Positions 6,831 through 12,790 of a stretch of 12,790 nt of DNA are shown here, in pieces. Source of the DNA: Verrucomicrobiota bacterium (GTDB taxonomy: Bacteria; Verrucomicrobiota; Verrucomicrobiia; Limisphaerales; CAZBKV01); the NCBI GenBank assembly GCA_021160185.1, contig JAGHDA010000061.1, forward strand, positions 1-12,790, in the 5' to 3' direction. Numbering within the stretch: the first letter of the stretch is position 1; every line of letters starts with the position of its first letter. Under the pieces are notes generated by a model that saw only the letters and a program-made list of their open reading frames with translations, did no database searches and was not told where the DNA came from. The position numbers and the translations under genes were made by a program.

Positions 6831-7307
6831 ATGAAGCAAACAGCTAAAGCCCGCTCACGAGCGCCTGGTGGATCGCCCGTGGAGGGCAAAGGGCGGCAGC
6901 CGACATCGCGGCGCAAGCCGGAGCTGCTGGAGCAGATGCGTGACGCTCTTTGGTCGCGGCGTTACAGCCGTTTTAGGGAAAAGACGCAGATCACGTGGGT
7001 GAAGCGGTTCATTTTCTTCCACCATGTCCGCCACCCTGCGCAAATGGGCGAAGCCGAGGTCAACGCCTTCCTGAGGCGTCTGGCCGTGAACGAGAAGGTC
7101 GGCGCTGCGACTCAGAACCGGGCGCTTTCGGCGCTCCTTTTCCTCTATTGCCGCGTGATCGGTCGAGAGGCAAGCGGCCTGGATAGGAACGCCTGCTTGC
7201 GGCGACATATTGACGTTGCAAGAGTTAGTCGCCGGCCGCCCCTGTGTCCGCTAGCGTCTTATACGGCGTTCCAAATCAGGTTCGGAGTGTTGTCTGGATA
7301 TGCGTAA
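6831..7307 (+). pseudogene. Truncated integron integrase (IntI-type tyrosine recombinase, N-terminal domain only)
   Basis: The open frame codes for 158 residues. Residues about 29-113 closely follow the N-terminal core-binding (SAM-like) domain of integron integrases: PELLEQMRDAL (30-40), a TWVKRFIFFHHVRHP stretch (55-69), MGEAEVNAFLRRLAV (72-86) and TQNRALSALLFLY (94-106). After about residue 113 (base about 7170) similarity stops and 45 unrelated residues follow. The catalytic domain with the Arg-His-Arg-Tyr residues is absent and was not found downstream in another frame, so this is a deletion remnant rather than a single frameshift. Full integrases of this type have about 320 residues. 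The start at 6831 has a GGAG site ten bases upstream and a strong promoter. The fragment might still bind DNA but cannot recombine it. No attI or attC site could be established beside it. Confidence 0.8.
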
Positions 7308-7360
7308 ACATTGTTTGCAGAAAGCAATCTATTACGAGGCTCTGCGTCTCGGAACAGGAA

Positions 7361-7366
7361 AGGAGG
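7361..7366 (+). promoter_or_regulatory. Consensus ribosome binding site AGGAGG
   Basis: A perfect AGGAGG five bases before the ATG at 7372. It fixes the start of the TrmO-HEAT gene at 7372, which includes the signal peptide, rather than at the internal ATG at 7462, which would give a cytoplasmic TrmO-like protein and has no comparable site. Confidence 0.75.
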
Positions 7367-7371
7367 CTCTT

Positions 7372-8601
7372 ATGAAGTCGGCAATCGTGGTTGTCAGGAT
7401 GTGTGTCATAGCTATGGTGTTGATTCTGCTATACTCAACGAATGCCGTTCTGTCGCAAGAGATGACCGAAAGACAATTTATTCTTAAACCGATTGGGTTT
7501 GTTCAGAAAGAGAAAGGGCGCACTACTCTCGTATTAAATAAGGAGTTTGAACCAGCGTTGCGCGGGCTCGAGGGCTTTTCGCATGTCTGGGTCTTCTGGT
7601 GGTTCGATCGTAACGACACGCCAAAGAAACGGTCTATTCTGCAAGTGCATCCTCAGGGGAACAGAAAGAACCCGCTAACCGGCGTCTTCGCCTGCCGCTC
7701 GCCTGTCCGGCCGAATCCTATTGCTCTCACTCTGTGTCAGGTCCTCTCAGTCGGAGGCAATGTAGTTGAGATTGACAAAATAGACGCATTCGCAAACACG
7801 CCGATTCTAGATTTAAAGCCCTACATACCGGGCTATGATTCCGCCAAAGCATCGGTTCCAAATTGGTTGAGGAATCGCAGCGGCCCCATTGAGGAAGAAC
7901 ATGGGGAGCGTGGCAAGCTAGGGCTTCCTGAAGCCGTGGAGAAAGAATTCGTGCGTTTTGATGACCCGGATCAGATCGTAATTGCTTCTCGGTTCGCACA
8001 GCTTCTCAAGAAGCTGCGCGCGGATCAAATTCGGGAGGCCAAGTCAAGACTGCGCGCCAGACTGCAATCGAAAATCCCAGAGATCAGACGCCGCGCGGCG
8101 CTTACTTTGCACTCCCTTGGCGATGACAGCGGCGTCGCCGTCATGATAAGAGATATGAAGGAAGTGACCGATCAGAGAGATAGGAATAACATTGTGGTCG
8201 CTCTTCGTGTGATGAAGGACTCTCGGGCGGTCCCGGCGCTGATTGATTGCGCCTACGATGCTTCGCCGTACATTCGCTCGATTGCACTAGCGGCTTTGGG
8301 AGAATTGAAGGCGGCGGACGCCTATGAAGCAATCGTGGAGCATCTGCATGATTACGAAACCGAAGAAGGCGACTGTTTCCAGACATGTCCTGCACATCTT
8401 GCTTGTTATGCGCTTGGCGCTTTAGGGGACAAGGGAGCCATTCCTCATCTGATTGAAGCCTTGGATCATGAGGAAACCCGAGCGGCTGCGTGTAAGACAT
8501 TGGGAAAGCTGACGGGGGAGCAATTCGGCTATGACGCTGCAAAGTGGAAACAGTGGTGGGAGAAGGAGAAAGCCAACAAGCGGATGAACGCTGACCAGTA
8601 A
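7372..8601 (+). CDS. Exported TrmO/TsaA-domain protein with C-terminal HEAT-like repeats
   Basis: The protein has 409 residues from ATG 7372. Residues 1-28 form a signal peptide or anchor (MKSAIVVVRM, hydrophobic to about 27, no lipobox). Residues about 36-168 match the TrmO/TsaA family (PF01980): PIGFVQKEKG (40-49), LRGLEGFSHVWVFWWF (63-78), LQVHPQGN (90-97), GVFACRSPVRPNPIALT (104-120) and TPILDLKPYIPG (143-154). TrmO is a cytoplasmic, S-adenosylmethionine-dependent methyltransferase that methylates N6-threonylcarbamoyladenosine 37 in tRNA-Thr. Residues about 205-385 contain helical HEAT-like repeats (IRRRAALTLHSLG, RAVPALIDCA, IRSIALAALGELKA, GAIPHLIEALDHEE), and the end has FGYDAAKWKQWW, common after such repeats. 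Export of a tRNA methyltransferase makes no obvious sense, so the domain may have another role, or the N-terminus may be a membrane anchor. The gene may be co-transcribed with the Fe-S protein 63 bases downstream. The domain calls are firm; the function is unknown. Confidence 0.82.
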   Translation: MKSAIVVVRMCVIAMVLILLYSTNAVLSQEMTERQFILKPIGFVQKEKGRTTLVLNKEFEPALRGLEGFSHVWVFWWFDRNDTPKKRSILQVHPQGNRKNPLTGVFACRSPVRPNPIALTLCQVLSVGGNVVEIDKIDAFANTPILDLKPYIPGYDSAKASVPNWLRNRSGPIEEEHGERGKLGLPEAVEKEFVRFDDPDQIVIASRFAQLLKKLRADQIREAKSRLRARLQSKIPEIRRRAALTLHSLGDDSGVAVMIRDMKEVTDQRDRNNIVVALRVMKDSRAVPALIDCAYDASPYIRSIALAALGELKAADAYEAIVEHLHDYETEEGDCFQTCPAHLACYALGALGDKGAIPHLIEALDHEETRAAACKTLGKLTGEQFGYDAAKWKQWWEKEKANKRMNADQ

Positions 8602-8664
8602 AATGCCGCGCGCTTTTTTGGCGGGCTATCCGGAACACTATGTCAGTATGCGGATAAAGAGAAT

Positions 8665-9864
8665 ATGAAAACTTCTTATTGGTTTTCGCAGCTTTCTGTT
8701 AGGCAACGGATTTGGTTGTTTGCAACAGTCGCCCTAATGCTGGCTGTTGTGGTCCTTGGTTTTTTGATGAATCCGCCCTCCAAACCGACGGAGACGGTTG
8801 GCTTCAGCGTTGACATGTCGATTCGGCAAATTGCCCCTAAACTGGGCGTTACCGGGAAAGCCCTCGCCCGTGAGCTGGAACTGCCGCTCGACGTCTCCAA
8901 GATAAAACCTCTCCGAAAATTAGGCGTGACACACGAAGAGCTCCAGCATGTAGTTCGCCGCATTCTTTCGCATGTTGACGCCGCTGTTAAATACTATATT
9001 TATGCGGCGTTGGCGCTGGGAGGGCTTGTTTTTCTCGCTGCGCTGGGGCGGCCGGAGGGATCCGGCGTCACACAAAGGAGAGCTTGGTATCCCAGGTCTC
9101 CGTATATTGTTTCTCTCTTGATTTCAGTGATCGTGGCTGGGTTTCTTTTGGGAAAATCGCCTAATCCGATGGAGGGCGTCGTTAAGGTGTTCAAGTCCAT
9201 GGCTGGGCTTTATCCCGATCCAAAAGCCAAAGTAATAGCCTTCGTTTTTTTCATCGCACTTGCTGTTGCCGGCAACAAGATGGTTTGTGGCTGGGCGTGT
9301 CCTTTTGGCGCTTTTCAGGAGTTGATTTATAGCCCGCCCGTTCTGCGAAGAATTAAACAGAAAAAGCTCCCATTTATTCTGACGAACACAATCCGGTCGG
9401 GTCTTTTTATCGTCACCTTGCTTTTTCTGTTCGGTGTCATTGGAGGTCGTAAAGGAACTGTTATATATCACTACATTAATCCTTTTAACCTGTTCAATCT
9501 CGATTTTGAAACCTTTAGCGTTCTGCTGACGGTTATTATTTTCTTGCTGGGGTCATTCGTTGTCTATCGTCCTTTTTGTCAGTTTATTTGCCCTTTTGGT
9601 TTCGTTTCATGGATAGCTGAGCGATTTAGTATTTTTCGCGTTCGAATTGACCAAGATAAATGCACCCGATGCGGCGCGTGTATAAAAGTGTGTCCTTTGG
9701 AGGCTGCAAAGGGTCGTGTCGCCGGCAAGAAAACGCCGGCAGACTGCTTCAGTTGCGGTCGTTGCCTGAATGTTTGCCCAGTTGATGCTATTCAATATAC
9801 ATCTGTCTTCAAAATTGGGGCGGCGCGTGGGGTCGGCGCTGAAGCTGTTTCCAGGCGCGGATGA
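8665..9864 (+). CDS. Polytopic membrane protein with two 4Fe-4S clusters (NapH/NosR-like), chimeric C-terminus
   Basis: The 399-residue protein starts at ATG 8665 behind a weak AAAGAG site. Membrane helices lie at about 16-35, 110-128, 146-163, 188-204, 240-260 and 283-302. Between helices 1 and 2 is a helical domain (about 50-103: MSIRQIAPKLG, KALARELELPLD, LGVTHEELQHVV), probably outside the membrane. CGWACPFG (208-215) and FCQFICPFG (304-312) are the paired CxxxCP motifs of the NapH/NosR/RdxA-like family. Two ferredoxin motifs follow: Cys333, 336, 339 and 343, and Cys361, 364, 367 and 371. Such proteins pass electrons between the quinone pool and periplasmic or cytoplasmic partners; the partner here is not encoded nearby. 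The last 16 or so codons (after residue 383, base about 9812) have a different composition and look like read-through into foreign sequence, so the native C-terminus may be lost. Both cluster motifs are intact, so function may survive. Confidence 0.83.
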   Translation: MKTSYWFSQLSVRQRIWLFATVALMLAVVVLGFLMNPPSKPTETVGFSVDMSIRQIAPKLGVTGKALARELELPLDVSKIKPLRKLGVTHEELQHVVRRILSHVDAAVKYYIYAALALGGLVFLAALGRPEGSGVTQRRAWYPRSPYIVSLLISVIVAGFLLGKSPNPMEGVVKVFKSMAGLYPDPKAKVIAFVFFIALAVAGNKMVCGWACPFGAFQELIYSPPVLRRIKQKKLPFILTNTIRSGLFIVTLLFLFGVIGGRKGTVIYHYINPFNLFNLDFETFSVLLTVIIFLLGSFVVYRPFCQFICPFGFVSWIAERFSIFRVRIDQDKCTRCGACIKVCPLEAAKGRVAGKKTPADCFSCGRCLNVCPVDAIQYTSVFKIGAARGVGAEAVSRRG

Positions 9865-10107
9865 AGGCGCGGCGCTCGCGCCAGGTTTTGAGCGTGTCAA
9901 CCTTCGTGCGCCCGCGCTTCCGTTCGACCTCATGGGACCCGATAGCCGGCGGCGCAGGAGGCTTGCCGTCAGGTTCATGCCAGGCAGGTTTCGGGCTCGT
10001 TCGCCCGCTTACAAGCTCGTTCAACCGCGCCTGGGCCGCGCTGCAAGCTGCGTTTCATATGCGCAAGGAATTGCCGTCGACTCGGAGGCTGGTTACGCCG
10101 TCGGGCA
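9865..10107. other. Intergenic stretch; possible gene remnant on the minus strand
   Basis: No confident gene. On the minus strand a frame from 10024 (only a TTG start) to a stop at 9809-9811 encodes 71 residues with a protein-like basic tail (KVDTLKTWRERRAFIRAW and QLQRRPHAPPQF). This could be the C-terminal remnant of a lost gene, but I do not recognise a family and see no ribosome site or ATG. The composition is G+C-rich, like the right-hand flank. Confidence 0.3.
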
Positions 10108-11400
10108 ATGAAATGGCCGCTGCTGATTCTGTGGGGCTCGCTCGCGGGGGGGTCCGGCGGGGCGGCAACGTTTCATTGCGATCCGGTCAAAGGCGGGCCG
10201 GACGGCGATGGCAGTGCCGAGCGGCCATGGGGCCGCATTGAGGAGGTCGTCGCGGCGGGGCGCATCCGGTTTTACGACGCGGAGGGGCGTTGCGCGAATC
10301 CAAGCGCGCCCTGCGGGCCGGGCGACACGCTGTTGCTGCGCTCGGGATGGCACGGCGTGATTCACATTCGGCGGGGCTACAACGAGCGGCCGATCACCAT
10401 CGCCGCCGAGCCGGGGCACACGCCGCAAGTCGGTTGGGTGGAGATCGACGAAGGCGCCAACTGGGTTGTGCGCGGCTTGGCGATCTCGCCCTCGCTGGCG
10501 CCGCAGCCCCTCGAGAGGCCGCCGCCCTATTTGGTCATGCTGGGCGAGCACGGCGGCGAGCAAAGCCACGATCTCGTGATCGAGGATTGCTTCGTTTATA
10601 CCGCGCTGGACAGCTCGAAGTGGGGCGCGGCGGAGTGGCTTCACGCCGCCAACGGGATCTGGTTGGGACGTCGCGGCCGAGGGCACGCGGCCCGCAATAA
10701 CTACGTCCTGAACACCCGCTTCGGCATCGCCCTGTGCGCGCCGGGATGCGTGGCCGAGGGCAACGTGGTGGCGAATTTCTCGGCGGACGGCATCCGGATT
10801 ACCCGGGACGAACAGGCGGCGCGGTTCAACGTGGTCAAGAACGTGTTTGTGAGCGCTCGCGACGGCGACCCGAACCACGACGACGGCATCCAGGCGTTTC
10901 TGTTCAACGTCGGGCGCGGCACGCTGCGGAAGGCCGTGGTGGAGGGCAACATCATCCTGGAGCGGGAAACAGACGGTTTGCCTCTACCCAATTCGCTGCA
11001 GGGCATTGGGTTTTTCGACGGGCCGCTGGTGGAGTTTGTGGTGCGGGACAACGTGGTCGGGGTGACGGCCTATCACGGCATCACGTTGGGCGACGCGCGG
11101 GATTGCTTGATCGAGGGCAACACCTGCTATGGCGCGAATCCCACGGCCGGCCGGCCGTGGATCATGGTGGGACGCAAACGGCGCGATCCCGTGGGCAACA
11201 CGGTGCGCAACAACTGGGCGCCGGCGTTTCACCTGAAGGACGACGCGCAAGTCAAGGCGGAGAACAACCGGAAGGCAACCCACGCGATTTTCGCCCAGCG
11301 CCTGGAGGCGTTGGCGGACCGCATCAACAAGCTTTACGGCGCTGTCCATCCCGTAGCGCGGCGGCCCAGGCTCGAGCCGCGCAGGAAGAGAGGGGGTTGA
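10108..11400 (+). CDS. Exported right-handed parallel beta-helix protein (polysaccharide lyase/hydrolase-like)
   Basis: The protein has 430 residues from ATG 10108. Residues 1-20 form a signal peptide (MKWPLLILWG to GGAA). The sequence then opens as in pectate-lyase-like beta-helix proteins: CDPVKGG with SAERPWGRIEEVV (about 24-48), GDTLLLRSGWHG (72-83) and RPITIAAEPGHTP (94-106). About ten rungs of helix follow, visible as repeated short strands ending in Asn or Gly (VIEDCFVY 157-164, ARNNYVLN 195-202, AEGNVVANF 216-224, VEGNIILE 278-285, VRDNVVGV 312-319, IEGNTCYG 335-342). A conserved-looking Asp/His cluster, DGDPNHDDGIQ (252-262), is the best candidate for an active or metal site. The C-terminus is basic. 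The fold is clear, but beta-helix enzymes include PL1, PL3, PL6, PL9 and GH28, and the family cannot be fixed by eye. The nearby pectin genes favour a pectinolytic role. A GGAGG lies 19 bases upstream, too far to be a good ribosome site, so the start is fairly but not fully certain. Confidence 0.8.
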   Translation: MKWPLLILWGSLAGGSGGAATFHCDPVKGGPDGDGSAERPWGRIEEVVAAGRIRFYDAEGRCANPSAPCGPGDTLLLRSGWHGVIHIRRGYNERPITIAAEPGHTPQVGWVEIDEGANWVVRGLAISPSLAPQPLERPPPYLVMLGEHGGEQSHDLVIEDCFVYTALDSSKWGAAEWLHAANGIWLGRRGRGHAARNNYVLNTRFGIALCAPGCVAEGNVVANFSADGIRITRDEQAARFNVVKNVFVSARDGDPNHDDGIQAFLFNVGRGTLRKAVVEGNIILERETDGLPLPNSLQGIGFFDGPLVEFVVRDNVVGVTAYHGITLGDARDCLIEGNTCYGANPTAGRPWIMVGRKRRDPVGNTVRNNWAPAFHLKDDAQVKAENNRKATHAIFAQRLEALADRINKLYGAVHPVARRPRLEPRRKRGG

Positions 11401-11408
11401 TTAACAGC

Positions 11409-11437
11409 GCGGCTGCCGAAAGAAGCGGGCGAGCCGC
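11409..11437. terminator. Hairpin between convergent genes
   Basis: GCGGCT at 11409-11414 pairs with AGCCGC at 11432-11437, and GCC (11415-11417) with GGC (11428-11430) extends the stem across a one-base bulge. It starts nine bases after the stop at 11400. No T tract follows, so it is at most a weak or factor-assisted terminator. The rest of 11401-11614 shows no gene. Confidence 0.3.
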
Positions 11438-11614
11438 TCAAAGCCAGTTCTGTCGGCGGGCCGCCTCTCCCATCGGCGGCTACGCATTGGGGGGTGGCTG
11501 CCGAGGTCGCAAAGCGGACTGGGTTTTGGGAAAGCGAGGCGGCCGGTGCGCCGTTTGTTACGTTGGCAGCTACGGCGGACTGCCCTTCACGTTGGGGGCT
11601 GCAATGGCCCGGTC

Positions 11615-12790
11615 TCAGGCGGCGGGCTGCTCGTAAAGGGCCAGGAAGCGGCGGCGGTAGAGCGGCTCCTGATCGGGGAGCTTCTCCAGGAGCCGGTCTT
11701 TGGGCGCCGCTCCGTGTTGGAATCGCCGCTTCGGAAACACCGGCATCTCCATGCCGGTGATCGCCCGGATGCCGCGGGAGACGATTTCTCCTTTCAAAGC
11801 GTAGAGGCGGGCGACGTCATAGCCGGTGAGCTCGGCGAAGGGAATGCCTTCGGCCACCTCGATGACTTTGGTTTGGGCGAGCGGGCTGAAGTTTTCGAAT
11901 CCGAACCGGCGAGCGGTGGCGTAGGTGCGGACGTAGCTTCGGCTCAAGCCGCCGCTGTAAGTGAGCGAATGCTTGATGCGCCCCACGCCCCAGCCTTCGT
12001 GATAAAGCATCAGGTTGTTGATCACGCTGCGAATCGTCAGCTCGGGGTTCTCTTCGATCGGATAATCCTTGAGGTTTTCGTCCCCGCCTTCTCCGTCCAG
12101 GAAGTAGCGCCAGTCGGGATAATTCTCGCGGAGTTTCCGAAAGAGAACCAAGGACATGGCGGCGCATTGAATGTCGAGCGGTTTGTAGTCTTCGACAATG
12201 CGAATGGTGGCATCCAGGTCGGCCTCTTCGAGCCGGGCCTGAACCGGTTCATGGAACATGGCAAGTCCAAGCCGTTCGAGGAACTCGCGCGCCTGTTTCA
12301 GATCCGGCCCTTCGCCAAGGTCCAGAGTGAAGGCTTTGAGTCGGGCCGGGCTCATGCCCAGCTTGCGGAGCATGTGGTAGGCGAGAAGGAAAACCGCTCC
12401 GCTGTCCAGGCCGCCGGAGAAGGCGACGCCGATCGGCGCGTCCTGGGGAATTTGTTGGAGCCAATGGGCGATCTCGTCCGCCGCCGCGCCGATGTAGCGC
12501 CGGCCGATTTCGTCCAGATCCTTCGGCAACGCGTCTCGCTGCGGGGTGAAGTAGCGGGTGTAAGTAGGGTCGGGATCGGGACAGCCGACCAATTTGACTT
12601 CCACGACATAATGGGCCGGGACCATCCGGGTGTAGCTGGGGTGGAACTGATCGGCCAGCCCCTCCCGGCGGAGCGCTTTGTGGATGGCGTCGATGCGATC
12701 GGCCACGAAGAGGGCGGGGCCCTCTTCCTTTTTCGCCAGGAAATAGCGCATCGGCCGGTCGATCGATCGCGCCATCCGCACTGCTTTGCC
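11615..12790 (-). CDS. Asparagine-synthase-like protein (AsnB C-terminal domain family; 5' end may lie off the right edge)
   Basis: The frame reads leftward from the right edge and stops at 11615. Counting from a GTG at 12781 it has 388 residues; an ATG at 12751 (MRYFLAKK) is another plausible start, and the frame is still open at the window edge. Residues about 117-390 are the asparagine synthase domain (PF00733): IGVAFSGGLDSGAV (117-130) carries the ATP-binding PP-loop SGGLDS, and YFLDGEGGDEN (226-236) matches the second signature (GDGGDE in AsnB). The short region before it (PALFVADRI, HPSYTRMVPAHY) resembles only the end of the glutamine amidotransferase domain, and no catalytic N-terminal Cys is visible in the window. 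If the gene is complete here, it would depend on free ammonia or another amine and may perform amidation or beta-lactam-synthetase-like chemistry rather than asparagine synthesis. The C-terminal part (KHSLTYSGGLSRSYVRTY, MPVFPKRRFQHG) appears to belong to a conserved subfamily. It is convergent to the beta-helix gene and unrelated in function. Confidence 0.82.
   Translation of the reverse strand, partial: GKAVRMARSIDRPMRYFLAKKEEGPALFVADRIDAIHKALRREGLADQFHPSYTRMVPAHYVVEVKLVGCPDPDPTYTRYFTPQRDALPKDLDEIGRRYIGAAADEIAHWLQQIPQDAPIGVAFSGGLDSGAVFLLAYHMLRKLGMSPARLKAFTLDLGEGPDLKQAREFLERLGLAMFHEPVQARLEEADLDATIRIVEDYKPLDIQCAAMSLVLFRKLRENYPDWRYFLDGEGGDENLKDYPIEENPELTIRSVINNLMLYHEGWGVGRIKHSLTYSGGLSRSYVRTYATARRFGFENFSPLAQTKVIEVAEGIPFAELTGYDVARLYALKGEIVSRGIRAITGMEMPVFPKRRFQHGAAPKDRLLEKLPDQEPLYRRRFLALYEQPAA

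Noticed and set aside
8602..8664. Terminator between the TrmO-HEAT and Fe-S genes (run of six T at about 8616)
   Set aside because: The G+C-rich sequence beside the T run forms at most three consecutive pairs, so no stable hairpin precedes the T tract.
8572..8704. Possible integron attC site after the TrmO-HEAT gene (tail KRMNADQ; GTTAGGC at 8698-8704)
   Set aside because: The left half, AGCCAAC, does not fit RYYYAAC. No inner L boxes pair, and GTTAGGC lies inside the coding region of the Fe-S gene. A 7-base match is expected about once by chance in a window of this size.
10093..10878. 261-codon minus-strand frame opposite the beta-helix gene
   Set aside because: It is rich in Arg, Pro and His, without any recognisable domain, as expected of a shadow frame. 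The plus-strand protein has a signal peptide and beta-helix repeats.
1..12790. CRISPR array, tRNA, rRNA or complete insertion sequence
   Set aside because: No regularly spaced direct repeats, no cloverleaf or rRNA-like segment, and no intact transposase with terminal repeats were seen on either strand by eye.

Overview
The window looks like a chromosomal segment from a G+C-rich, plant-polysaccharide-degrading bacterium, most likely of the Verrucomicrobiota. The evidence is many exported carbohydrate-active proteins with no SusC/SusD pair, an exported xylose-isomerase-like TIM barrel, a GHL15-like protein, a PL11-type lyase and an integron-type integrase remnant. This placement is inferred from gene content; there is no rRNA or marker gene to confirm it.

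Left part (1-5406): two divergent operons for saccharide breakdown. Leftward are an unusual exported fusion of a GH43-like beta-propeller with an alginate-lyase-like (PF05426) barrel (867-2933), then, 13 bases on, the start of a rhamnogalacturonan lyase of PL11 type that runs off the left edge (1-853). Rightward are an exported sugar isomerase/epimerase-like TIM barrel (3141-4247) and a GHL15-like putative glycoside hydrolase (4273-5406). The about 200-base divergent gap holds a perfect 12-base palindrome and a second inverted repeat, both operator-like. Together the four genes suggest degradation of pectin (rhamnogalacturonan I and its side chains).

Middle part (5407-9864): genes unrelated to carbohydrate use and, towards the right, visibly poorer in G+C. 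They are an isoprenylcysteine-methyltransferase-family membrane protein (5575-6129), a 700-base stretch without a gene but with several hairpins (6130-6830), a truncated integron integrase behind a near-consensus sigma70 promoter (6831-7307), an apparently exported TrmO/TsaA-HEAT protein (7372-8601), and a polytopic NapH/NosR-like double 4Fe-4S membrane protein (8665-9864). The last gene's final codons run over an abrupt change of base composition near 9812, which looks like a recombination junction. The segment reads as a decayed mobile or accessory island.

Right part (9865-12790): G+C-rich sequence resumes with an exported right-handed beta-helix protein (10108-11400), probably another polysaccharide lyase or hydrolase. 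Convergent to it is an asparagine-synthase-like protein with an intact PP-loop (11615 to the right edge). No tRNA, rRNA, CRISPR array or complete insertion sequence was seen.
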